Below, in pieces: positions 1-5,807 of a DNA stretch of 7,993 bases. Under the pieces are notes generated by a model. It did not search any database and was not told the DNA's origin. It worked only from the letters and a program-made list of their open reading frames with translations. Source of the DNA: an uncultured Clostridia bacterium (GTDB taxonomy: Bacteria > Bacillota > Clostridia > Oscillospirales > Acutalibacteraceae). The stretch lies in NCBI GenBank assembly GCA_947623765.1, contig CANQIG010000081.1:1-7993 (forward strand), given 5' to 3'. Every line of letters starts with the position of its first letter. Position 1 is the stretch's first letter. The position numbers were made by a program, and so were the translations under genes.

Positions 1-575
1 TTGCCGTAGATGAAGACCCAGTTGAGGAACAGGTGCGTCGCGACGGAGGCGACGGAGGCCGCCATCGGGATGCGGACGCGCTCCGTCGAGCGCAGCAGCG
101 TGCTCATCGCCATGGAGAGCACCTGCAGGATATAGGCGAAGCCGACGATCCGCAGGTACTGCACGCCGATCTCCTGGATCTGGACCTTATCGGTGTACAC
201 GCGCATGACGAACTCCGGCGCAAAGATCGCGGTGCAGCCGAACGTGACGGCGACGATCATCATGCAGGTGAGCGTCATGCCGTAGGAGCGCTCGATGCCG
301 TCGTCCTCTTTGGAGCCCCAATACTGGGAAAAAAACAGGCTGCCGCCGCCCACGAAGCCCCAGTAGCCGGAGAACATCAGCGAGGAAAACTGCGCGCAGA
401 GCCCGAGCGCGCCGACGGAGAGCTCGCCGAGGGGTGCGACCATCATGGTGTCGACCATGCTGGCGGTGGTGGTCAAAAGATTCTGCAGGGCGACCGGAAC
501 GCCGATGGCGACGAGGCTCTGCAGAAACGGTTTCCAGGCAAAGCGCTGCTTTTCCCGGAGATTTGAGGTGCTCAT
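1..575 (-). CDS. MATE-family efflux transporter, N-terminal part (cut by window edge)
   Basis: This is the first 191 codons of a multidrug and toxin extrusion (MATE) family protein; the family usually has about 450 residues and 12 membrane helices, so well over half lies to the left of position 1. MATE proteins sit in the inner membrane and export cationic drugs or metabolites by Na+ or H+ antiport. The family pattern is visible: a short basic N-terminus, a first helix with IGVPVALQNLL, then MVDTMMVAPLG, a GGGSLFFSQYWG segment, and NWVFIYG at the window edge, which is typical of the end of the fifth helix. The ATG at 573-575 follows an AGAAAGG ribosome binding site (584-590) with 8 bases between. 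An exact-consensus promoter lies upstream, and the gene diverges from the Arg-rich leader/GNAT unit. The substrate cannot be predicted. Family assignment is secure. Confidence 0.93.
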   Translation of the reverse strand, partial: MSTSNLREKQRFAWKPFLQSLVAIGVPVALQNLLTTTASMVDTMMVAPLGELSVGALGLCAQFSSLMFSGYWGFVGGGSLFFSQYWGSKEDDGIERSYGMTLTCMMIVAVTFGCTAIFAPEFVMRVYTDKVQIQEIGVQYLRIVGFAYILQVLSMAMSTLLRSTERVRIPMAASVASVATHLFLNWVFIYG

Positions 576-620
576 AAAATATGCCTTTCTTTGCGTGTTT
601 ATGCGTGGTGATTCGACAGT

Positions 621-649
621 ATTATAGCAGGGTTTGGGAGCATTGTCAA
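621..649 (-). promoter_or_regulatory. Exact-consensus sigma-A promoter of the MATE gene
   Basis: Read on the minus strand, TTGACA (644-649) is followed by a 17-base spacer and TATAAT (621-626). Both boxes and the spacer match the housekeeping consensus exactly. The predicted start is near 614, giving a leader of about 40 bases before the MATE ATG. A promoter this strong on an exporter gene suggests a repressor or other control, possibly acting through the sequence between the divergent -35 boxes. Confidence 0.88.
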
Positions 650-660
650 TTCAGGGCAAC

Positions 661-680
661 GGGGGCGGGACAGGGCGGGG
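661..680 (+). other. Putative G-quadruplex motif between divergent promoters
   Basis: Four runs of three or more G occur on the plus strand: five G (661-665), three G (667-669), three G (673-675) and four G (677-680). The loops are C, ACA and C. This fits the canonical G3+N1-7 pattern with very short loops, the most stable class. It lies between the two divergent -35 boxes, outside either transcript. Folding in vivo is inferred, not shown. Confidence 0.6.
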
Positions 681-691
681 CGCGAAAAATT

Positions 692-706
692 TGCAAAAAT
701 TTTGCA
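692..706. promoter_or_regulatory. 15-bp A/T palindrome: candidate operator or UP element
   Basis: TGCAAAA and TTTTGCA form a perfect inverted repeat around a central A. It ends 9 bases before the -35 box of the plus-strand promoter at 716-744 and lies 42 bases upstream of the MATE -35 box. It could bind a dimeric regulator of one or both divergent units. It also sits where an A/T-rich UP element for RNA polymerase alpha would lie. The sequence alone does not separate these roles. Confidence 0.5.
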
Positions 707-715
707 TTTCGTTGG

Positions 716-744
716 TTGACATAATCAAAAGGAACCGGTATAAT
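716..744 (+). promoter_or_regulatory. Exact-consensus sigma-A promoter P1 (leader/GNAT unit)
   Basis: TTGACA (716-721), a 17-base spacer and TATAAT (739-744) match the consensus exactly. The predicted start is near 751. The transcript would cover the Arg-rich leader ORF and its embedded hairpin before reaching the GNAT gene. A second promoter lies about 140 bases downstream. Confidence 0.87.
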
Positions 745-796
745 TTTTTCGTGTGGTGAACGGGAAAAACGGAGACGGATTTGAAAAAGGAGATCT

Positions 797-943
797 ATGC
801 GGCGGCGCCCTTCGCGGAGAAAAAAGCGGAGACGCCGCCGCCGATTTTTTGGATTGAAACGGGCGGCATTATGTGGTATACTGGATACAGGAGGACCGCC
901 GGCTCCGGCGGCCTTTGGAAGAAGGAAGGAAATGGAATGCTGA
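797..943 (+). CDS. Arg-rich 48-aa leader ORF upstream of the GNAT gene
   Basis: A small ORF starts at ATG 797 with a strong AAGGAG site (787-792) four bases before it. The first 16 residues contain eleven Arg and two Lys, beginning MRRRPSRRKKRRRRRRFF, followed by a mixed tail and a TGA at 941-943. It sits about 46 bases into the transcript from P1. Its stop overlaps the GNAT start in the string ATGCTGA, an arrangement typical of translational coupling. A 9-bp stem and a run of six T lie within the ORF. Possible readings are a regulatory leader peptide that senses Arg/charged-tRNA supply or translation rate, a real basic microprotein, or a chance ORF. The good ribosome binding site and exact-consensus promoter argue against chance. 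No family is recognised. Confidence 0.5.
   Translation: MRRRPSRRKKRRRRRRFFGLKRAALCGILDTGGPPAPAAFGRRKEMEC
799..850 (+). terminator. Terminator-like hairpin inside the Arg-rich leader ORF (possible attenuator)
   Basis: Bases 799-807 pair perfectly with 833-841 (nine G-C pairs), closing a 25-base loop, and six T follow at 845-850. The loop is longer than in most intrinsic terminators and three bases separate stem and T run, so strength is uncertain. The stem arms are the Arg codons of the leader ORF, so a translating ribosome would block the hairpin. Its position, between an exact-consensus promoter and the GNAT gene, fits conditional termination. Confidence 0.45.
854..882 (+). promoter_or_regulatory. 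Second promoter P2 of the GNAT gene
   Basis: TTGAAA (854-859), a 17-base spacer and TATACT (877-882) form a good sigma-A promoter directly after the terminator-like T run. The predicted start is near 889, leaving about 48 bases to the GNAT ATG. Its presence suggests the downstream genes can be expressed when P1 transcripts stop at the leader hairpin. Confidence 0.65.
896..911 (+). repeat. GC-rich hairpin at the 5' end of the P2 transcript
   Basis: CCGCCGG (896-902) and CCGGCGG (905-911) are perfect inverted repeats separated by two bases; in RNA the innermost pair would open to a four-base loop. The hairpin starts about seven bases after the predicted P2 start and ends ten bases before the GNAT ribosome binding region. 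It could protect the mRNA 5' end or modulate ribosome access. Confidence 0.45.
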
Positions 944-1464
944 CAAGGAGAAAGGTCACGGCGCAGACGCCGGGGCTCGCGGAGATCGAAGCGCTCTACG
1001 TCCGCGCGTTCCCGGAAAACGAGCGCCGGCCGTTTCGCGACCTGTTTGACCAAAAGGCGAACTATGTGGAGACGCTGGCCTTTTACGACGCGGAGGCCTT
1101 TGTAGGCTTTGCGTGTCTGCTGAACGCCGGGGACGTCTCGCACATCATCTACTTCGCGGTGGAGGAATCCCTGCGCGACCGGGGATACGGCAGCGAGATC
1201 CTGCGGGAGATCGCGCGGTACCGGGAGGGCTGCCGGATCATCGTGGACATCGAGCGGCAGGACCGGCGCGCGGACAACAACGGGCAGCGCGAACGGCGCA
1301 AGCGGTTCTATCTGCGCAACGGCTATGCGGAGACCGGCATCCGGTACCGCTGGCACCGGGAAAACTATGAGATCCTCTCCGCGGGCGGGACGCTGACCGA
1401 AGCGGAGTTCGGGGCGTTTTGGGACGAGATCGAAAAGAACGGAAGGGACGCCGTGGGGCTTTGA
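937..1464 (+). CDS. GNAT-family N-acetyltransferase
   Basis: A 175-residue acetyltransferase of the GCN5-related (GNAT) superfamily, which transfers acetyl from acetyl-CoA to an amine. The start at ATG 937 is chosen because the family-typical opening, a short basic stretch then LAEIEALYVRAFPENERRPF, begins here and because AAGGA (926-930) lies six bases upstream. An upstream in-frame TTG at 781 would add 52 non-family residues. Motif A is seen as YFAVEESLRDRGYGSEIL (residues 72-89) with the acetyl-CoA pyrophosphate-binding R80-x-x-G83-x-G85. Motif B is seen as RFYLRNGY near residues 123-130. The substrate is unknown; the AFPENER opening is common in uncharacterised Firmicutes GNATs. It is the first full-size gene of the plus-strand unit, 48 bases before the ParB/BMP fusion, and its start overlaps the leader ORF stop. 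Confidence 0.9.
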   Translation: MLTRRKVTAQTPGLAEIEALYVRAFPENERRPFRDLFDQKANYVETLAFYDAEAFVGFACLLNAGDVSHIIYFAVEESLRDRGYGSEILREIARYREGCRIIVDIERQDRRADNNGQRERRKRFYLRNGYAETGIRYRWHRENYEILSAGGTLTEAEFGAFWDEIEKNGRDAVGL

Positions 1465-1512
1465 CCGCGCGGCGAAAAAAGGGAAACGAAGGAAACAGGA
1501 GGCAGCGGTCTG

Positions 1513-3402
1513 ATGGAAATGGTGACCTACAAGGACATCCAGCGGATGGGGCAGAAGGAGTACATCGCGGCGGTCATCAAGGGCGAGTACCCGTATCTGA
1601 GCGTGCTCGAGGATCTGCTCCCGGACGATCGGATCAACCGGGGCGTGGATCTGGGGCTGACGCATATCCCGATGGAATTTGTCGTGGGGACGCGCGCGTC
1701 TGGACGGACGAAGGCGTTCGCGCGGAACTTTATGCCGCTGATGGGCCAGAGCACGGAGTTCGGGCGGAAATGGGACGAGCTCTATAAATCGCAGATGGAA
1801 GTGGGAATCCGCGAGCCGATCAAGGCGTACGAGTATATGAACCGGTACTATGTGGAGGAGGGCAACAAGCGGGTCAGCGTGCTGAAATTCTGCGGCGCGG
1901 ACACGGTCTACGCCCATGTGATCCGCATCCTGCCGATCAGCGAGGACACGAAGGAAGTGGCCCTTTACCGGGAGCTCATCGATTTCGAGCGGTATAGCGG
2001 CGTGAACTACGTGGAATTCACGATGCCGGGCAGCTATGAACGCCTCCAGCAGATGGTCGGGAAGAAGCCGGGCGAGGCATGGACCGAGGAGGAGAAGCGG
2101 GATTTTTCGAGCGCGCACTACCACTTCCGCAAGGCGTTTGAGGGAAAGGGCGGCAAAAAGCCCGCCGCTGCCGTCGGGGACGCGATGATGGCGTTCCTCG
2201 AGGTGTACGGCTACCCGGAGCTGCTTTGCAGCACCGAGGACGAGCTCGCGAAGAAGATCGAAAAGATCCGGGAGGACATCACGCTTCGGCAGACGGATGC
2301 GATGGTGAACATGAAGTTCAGCGCCGAGGAGGTCAAGACCGGCCTTTTGACGAAGGTGTTCGGCGGAGAAAAGGTGCGCAAGGTCGCGTTCATCCACGAC
2401 GCGCGGCCCGGCATCAGCGGCTGGACGCTCGGGCACGAGCATGGCCGCGAGCACGTGCAGCGCGTCTTCGCCGGGGAGATCGAGACGACCGCGTATCTTG
2501 TCGGCGAAAACGACGACCCGACGCAGGTCATCATGCAGGCCGTGAAGGACGGGAACACGGTGTTCTTCACGACCTCCAGCCAGCTGCAGTCCGCCGCGCT
2601 GCGCTGCGCGGTCGAGCACCCGGACCTCAGTTTCCTGAACTGCTCGCAGTTTTCGCTGCACCGGTATATTCGCACGTATCACACGCGGATGTACGAGGCG
2701 TATTTCATGCTCGGCGCGATCGCCGGCGCGCTCTCCGGCGACGACGAAAAGATCGGCTTTGCCGGGTACAACGCGGAGGGCTCGGGGGACGACTTCGCGA
2801 CCTCCGTCGAGAAAGCGGCGCAGATCGCGAACGTCAATGCGTTTGCGCTCGGCGCGCAGATGGTGAACCCCGGCGCGAAGATCGTGCTGGAATGGTTCGG
2901 GCGCGGCGACGCGGCGGGGGCGTTCGACCGCCTCGCCGCAAAGGGCATTGACTTCATCTGCAGCCTCGACGTGACGCGGCCGGGCTTCTTCGGCCTCGTC
3001 TGCTACAACGACGGCGCGCCGCTGCTCGTCGCGAGGCCGATCTGGAACTGGGGCGTCTACTACGAGCGGCTGATCCGGAGGATCCTCGACAACTCCTTCC
3101 AGGCCGAATACGAGGAGAGCGCCGGGGCGGTCAGCTATTACTGGGGCAGCGCCGAGGGCGTGCTCGACGTCGAATGCACAGACTGCGTCCCCTCAAGCAC
3201 GAAAAACCTTCTTGAGCTGCTGCAGAGCAGCGTGCGCACATGGCTCTGGCACCCGTTCAAGGGGACGTTCCGCACGCAGAGCGGCGAGGAGATGAACGTC
3301 GACCTGCGTCCGGAGCAGATGCACGGCATGACATGGCTCGCAGAGAACATCGAAGGGAGCATCCCAAAGCCTGAACCGGCCGTGCCGGACAGCGCCGAAT
3401 AA
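1513..3402 (+). CDS. Cytoplasmic ParB-like domain fused to a BMP/PnrA-like ligand-binding domain
   Basis: A 629-residue protein without signal peptide, lipobox or membrane helix, so probably cytoplasmic. Residues about 95-140 (GIREPIKAY...YYVEEGNKRVSVLKF) resemble a ParB/sulfiredoxin-like domain; the ParB GERR box appears as G117-N-K-R120. Residues about 288-612 resemble the BMP/Med/PnrA family, whose exported members bind nucleosides for ABC uptake: a VAFIHD strand, YEAYFMLGAIAGALSG then KIGFAG (394-417), VNAFALGAQMVNPGAKI, and a C-terminal HPFKGTF...MTWLAENIEGSIP (580-618). A charged, partly helical linker joins them. The ATG at 1513 lies 10 bases after AGGAGG (1497-1502); an in-frame ATG at 1519 is less well spaced. 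The gene is followed after 19 bases by a metallophosphoesterase. A ligand sensor coupled to a nucleotide- or DNA-acting domain is a reasonable inference; the ligand and reaction are unknown. Databases would probably label it simply BMP-family. Confidence 0.8.
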   Translation: MEMVTYKDIQRMGQKEYIAAVIKGEYPYLSVLEDLLPDDRINRGVDLGLTHIPMEFVVGTRASGRTKAFARNFMPLMGQSTEFGRKWDELYKSQMEVGIREPIKAYEYMNRYYVEEGNKRVSVLKFCGADTVYAHVIRILPISEDTKEVALYRELIDFERYSGVNYVEFTMPGSYERLQQMVGKKPGEAWTEEEKRDFSSAHYHFRKAFEGKGGKKPAAAVGDAMMAFLEVYGYPELLCSTEDELAKKIEKIREDITLRQTDAMVNMKFSAEEVKTGLLTKVFGGEKVRKVAFIHDARPGISGWTLGHEHGREHVQRVFAGEIETTAYLVGENDDPTQVIMQAVKDGNTVFFTTSSQLQSAALRCAVEHPDLSFLNCSQFSLHRYIRTYHTRMYEAYFMLGAIAGALSGDDEKIGFAGYNAEGSGDDFATSVEKAAQIANVNAFALGAQMVNPGAKIVLEWFGRGDAAGAFDRLAAKGIDFICSLDVTRPGFFGLVCYNDGAPLLVARPIWNWGVYYERLIRRILDNSFQAEYEESAGAVSYYWGSAEGVLDVECTDCVPSSTKNLLELLQSSVRTWLWHPFKGTFRTQSGEEMNVDLRPEQMHGMTWLAENIEGSIPKPEPAVPDSAE

Positions 3403-3421
3403 ACGCGAAAGGAGTGGGGGT

Positions 3422-4012
3422 ATGCGGATCCTCGCCGTCTCCGACGTGGAGGCGAAGTATTATTTTGATTACTACCAGCCGGGACGGCTCGACGGCATCG
3501 ACCTGATCCTTGCCTGCGGCGATCTGCACCGGGAATATTTGGAATTTCTCGTCTCCATGGCGCGATGCGACGTGGTGTACGTCCACGGGAACCACGACGA
3601 GCGGTATGATCTCTTTCCGCCGGAGGGGTGCATCTGCGCGGACGACACGGTCGTCGTGGCGAACGGCGTGCGGATCCTCGGGCTCGGCGGCTGCTACCGG
3701 TACAAGCCGGGGAAGTATATGTACACCGAGGAGGAGATGCGGCGGCGCATCCTGCGCGTTATGCCGCAGATCTGGCGGCACAGGGGGTTCGACATCCTCC
3801 TCACGCACGCGCCTGCGCGGCACATCAACGATTTCGATTCGATCTCGCACCGGGGATTCGAGAGCTTCGTGAAGCTCATGGACAAATACGACCCGAAGTA
3901 TTTCGTCCACGGGCATATCCACACGTGCTACGCCGCGCACCTGCCGCAGAGGACGGAGCACGGGGACACGGTCATCATCAACGCGTACGACCACTGTCTT
4001 TTTGATTACTGA
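3422..4012 (+). CDS. Small metallophosphoesterase with D-x-E first motif
   Basis: A 196-residue calcineurin-like metallophosphoesterase, predicted cytoplasmic. The two-metal site is laid out in order: D8 in SDVE, G33-D34 in CGDLH, G56-N57-H58-D59-E60, H129 in LLTHAPARH, and H163-G-H165-I-H167. The first motif is usually D-x-H; here E10 occupies the His position, giving D-V-E. Such a change also occurs, as I recall, in related clostridial proteins, so it may be a subfamily trait. Phosphodiester or phosphomonoester hydrolysis is expected; the substrate is unknown. The AAAGGAG site (3408-3414) lies seven bases before ATG 3422, and the gene follows the ParB/BMP fusion by 19 bases, so co-transcription is likely. 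A terminator stem begins four bases after its stop. The superfamily call is secure; the function is not. Confidence 0.88.
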   Translation: MRILAVSDVEAKYYFDYYQPGRLDGIDLILACGDLHREYLEFLVSMARCDVVYVHGNHDERYDLFPPEGCICADDTVVVANGVRILGLGGCYRYKPGKYMYTEEEMRRRILRVMPQIWRHRGFDILLTHAPARHINDFDSISHRGFESFVKLMDKYDPKYFVHGHIHTCYAAHLPQRTEHGDTVIINAYDHCLFDY

Positions 4013-4062
4013 AAAAGGACCTTCCCTCATCCGGCTGCGGCGGAGGGAAGGTCCTCGGTTTT
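4012..4062. terminator. Bidirectional intrinsic terminator between convergent genes
   Basis: Bases 4016-4028 pair perfectly with 4043-4055 (13 bp) around a 14-base loop that contains a further CCG/CGG pairing. On the plus strand TTTT (4059-4062) follows after three bases; on the minus strand five T follow directly (complement of 4012-4016). It can stop both the phosphoesterase operon and the hexosaminidase, whose stop codon is 11 bases away. Confidence 0.92.
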
Positions 4063-4066
4063 ACGT

Positions 4067-5635
4067 TTACTTTTGGCGGAGCCGGGCGAGCAGGAAGGGC
4101 AGATCGGACGGCGAGAGGAATTTCAGCAGGAAGTTCTTCACGAACTCGCCGTCGAGCGCAGAGGTGCTCGAGGCCTCCGCACTGCTCTCCCGGTCGAAGC
4201 CGGCGAACATCATGGAGAGGTACGCGAGCGCGTCCTCGCGGCGGGCGTTCCCGCGCGGGTCCCAATCCGGCTCGGGCGTAAAGCGGACCGTGCGCCCGAG
4301 AAGCCCTTCCGACGCGCGCCGGACGCGGGCCGCGAAGGCGACCGGGTCGCCCGGGACGGACCACGCGAGCTCCGCCGCGGCGAGCACGCGCGGGAAAAGG
4401 CGCTGCTCCAGCATGGCGGGTTCGGAAATGTGCTCCGTCCAGAGGCAGCATTCGAGGCCGATCAGGCCGTCCTCGGGGCCGCAGAGCTTCTTGCCGACGT
4501 GCGGCTGCGTCTTGTAGACGCGGGAGAGCGGCGTCATGCTGTGCGGGTAGTCAAAATAGAGGTCGAACATATCGGAGTAGATCCACTTGCCGCCGGAAGC
4601 GAGGAACGGCTCCATGGCGGCGCGGTGCTGCGGCGACCAGAACTGGATCTGGATATCGTGCGGCGCGTTCTCCGCGAGCAGCGTTTCGTTCCAGCAGATC
4701 GCCTGTTTGCCGTGCTTTTTGAGGACCTCCTGCACGCGGGCGGTGAAATCCCCCTGCAGCGCGTTTGTGTCCTTCAGGCCGAGCGCTTCCATGCGGGCCC
4801 GGCAGTGCGGGCATTTCTCCCACTCGCTCTTCGGGGCTTCGTCCCCGCCGATGTGAAAGCGCGGGTCGGGGAACAGGGGAAGAATCTCCTCCAAAAGCGA
4901 TTCGACGAACTGGAAGGTCTCCTCCTTGCCGGGGCAGAGGATGATGGGGAAGATCCCGCCGTGCTCGGCGAGGGAGACCGGCTGCCCAGAGCAGCTGAGC
5001 TCGGGGTACGCGGCGAGGATCGCCGTGACGTGCCCGGGCATATCGATCTCCGGGACGACCGCCACGCCGCGCACGCGCGCGAACTCCACCACCTCACGGA
5101 TCTCCTGATGGGTGTAAAACGGGCCCGTTTCCGTCAGCTTCGGGAAACGGCGGCTTTCGATGCGCCAGCCCTGATCGTCCGAAAGGTGCCAGTGCAGGAC
5201 GTTCATCTTCGCGAGGGAGATGCCCTCGATGACGCGCTTGACCTCCCCGACGGGAAAGAAATGCCGCGCGCAGTCGAGCAGGACGCCGCGGTGCGGGAAG
5301 CGGGGACCGTCCTCGACGATGCAGCAGGGCAGCGTCCCCCGCTCGCAGAGGTTCGCTGCGGTGGTCAGCGCCCAGACGACGCCGCGCTCCGCGGAGGCGG
5401 CCACGGTGACCGCGTTTTCCGTGACCGTGAGGCGGTACGATTCCTCGGGAAGGGCAGGGTCTCTCCGCAGGACGAGACGGAAATCGGAAGACCCGTCCTT
5501 TGTCCCGGTGCGGGCGAAAAACGCTTCGACGCACCACCGTTCAAAATCGGAGGTTTCGGTCCGAAGGACCGGGGAAAGCGCGCAGCGGTCCGGGGAAATG
5601 TGAGACGAGCCGTGAACTCTCGGGATGATATTCAT
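4067..5635 (-). CDS. GH20 beta-N-acetylhexosaminidase, no signal peptide
   Basis: A 522-residue glycoside hydrolase family 20 enzyme that removes terminal beta-linked GlcNAc or GalNAc by substrate-assisted catalysis. Residues 1-110 resemble the GH20 N-terminal alpha/beta domain, about 112-440 the catalytic barrel. The active site looks complete: R116 (RGVLLDCAR), HWHLSDDQGW (148-157), H202 (DMPGH), the catalytic pair D265-E266 (HIGGDEAP), W315, W333, Y360 and D362 (LYFDYP), and W399-x-E401 (LWTEHI). There is no signal peptide, so it probably acts in the cytoplasm on imported disaccharides or oligosaccharides from mucin, chitin or peptidoglycan. Residues about 440-522 form a C-terminal extension I do not recognise. 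A CPHC pair (275-278) and adjacent cysteines (396-397) are present. The ATG at 5633-5635 follows AAGGAGGAG (5643-5651) by seven bases. It has its own promoter; no sugar transporter is in view. Confidence 0.95.
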   Translation of the reverse strand: MNIIPRVHGSSHISPDRCALSPVLRTETSDFERWCVEAFFARTGTKDGSSDFRLVLRRDPALPEESYRLTVTENAVTVAASAERGVVWALTTAANLCERGTLPCCIVEDGPRFPHRGVLLDCARHFFPVGEVKRVIEGISLAKMNVLHWHLSDDQGWRIESRRFPKLTETGPFYTHQEIREVVEFARVRGVAVVPEIDMPGHVTAILAAYPELSCSGQPVSLAEHGGIFPIILCPGKEETFQFVESLLEEILPLFPDPRFHIGGDEAPKSEWEKCPHCRARMEALGLKDTNALQGDFTARVQEVLKKHGKQAICWNETLLAENAPHDIQIQFWSPQHRAAMEPFLASGGKWIYSDMFDLYFDYPHSMTPLSRVYKTQPHVGKKLCGPEDGLIGLECCLWTEHISEPAMLEQRLFPRVLAAAELAWSVPGDPVAFAARVRRASEGLLGRTVRFTPEPDWDPRGNARREDALAYLSMMFAGFDRESSAEASSTSALDGEFVKNFLLKFLSPSDLPFLLARLRQK

Positions 5636-5680
5636 GGAAGAACTCCTCCTTCTCCGGCGATTCCGGAAAATAATAAAATT

Positions 5681-5709
5681 ATAATACCATCGGATGAGGA
5701 AAAAGTCAA
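5681..5709 (-). promoter_or_regulatory. Promoter of the GH20 hexosaminidase gene
   Basis: On the minus strand TTGACT (5704-5709), a 17-base spacer and TATTAT (5681-5686) precede the gene. The surrounding A/T-rich stretch (5667-5686) also contains an overlapping TATAAT at a less favourable 20-base spacing. The leader would be about 40 bases and carries the AAGGAGGAG site. No operator-like repeat overlaps the boxes. Confidence 0.7.
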
Positions 5710-5714
5710 GAGCG

Positions 5715-5736
5715 GGGAGCGCTGGGAACGCTTCCC
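5715..5736 (-). repeat. Bulged hairpin between VOC terminator and hexosaminidase promoter
   Basis: GGGAGCG (5715-5721) and CGCTTCCC (5729-5736) form a seven-pair stem with one bulged base and a seven-base loop. It lies just beyond the T run of the VOC terminator and five bases upstream of the hexosaminidase -35 box. It may be a backup terminator structure, though no T run follows directly, or a protein site. Confidence 0.35.
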
Positions 5737-5737
5737 G

Positions 5738-5774
5738 AAAAAACAGGTCCTCCGGCTATGCCGGAAGACCTGTT
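5738..5774 (-). terminator. Intrinsic terminator of the VOC-family gene
   Basis: Bases 5742-5749 pair with 5767-5774 and 5751-5755 pair with 5761-5765, giving 8 plus 5 pairs around one mismatch and a five-base loop. On the minus strand a run of six T (complement of 5738-5743) ends the structure. It begins about 34 bases after the VOC stop codon and separates that gene from the hexosaminidase. Confidence 0.9.
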
Positions 5775-5807
5775 CTGACTGTATGGCGTTTTGAAAGAAA
5801 GGGCCTG

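Noticed and set aside
33..566. 177-codon ORF on the plus strand
   Set aside because: It is antisense to the MATE gene, which shows family motifs, a ribosome binding site and an exact-consensus promoter.
604..750. Invertible (phase-variable) promoter segment
   Set aside because: The two divergent promoters are not copies of each other outside the consensus boxes, and no long inverted repeats flank them.
781..936. TTG-initiated N-terminal extension of the GNAT protein
   Set aside because: The 52 added residues do not resemble any GNAT, they cross a terminator-like stem and a second promoter, and the family-typical start with a good ribosome binding site is at 937.
745..936. Riboswitch ahead of the GNAT gene
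   Set aside because: No known aptamer core was recognised; the region is explained by a leader ORF, a terminator-like stem and a second promoter.
646..2682. 678-codon ORF on the minus strand
   Set aside because: It lies antisense to the GNAT and ParB/BMP genes, its product is a run of Arg/Leu/His/Asp-rich sequence with no family pattern, and the plus strand holds clear motifs with ribosome binding sites. It is a GC-bias shadow.
3257..4030. 257-codon ORF on the minus strand
   Set aside because: It is antisense to the metallophosphoesterase, whose metal motifs are explicit on the plus strand.
4073..5794. 573-codon ORF on the plus strand
   Set aside because: It is antisense to the GH20 gene, whose complete active-site motifs are on the minus strand. 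The product is low-complexity Arg/Asp/Glu-rich.
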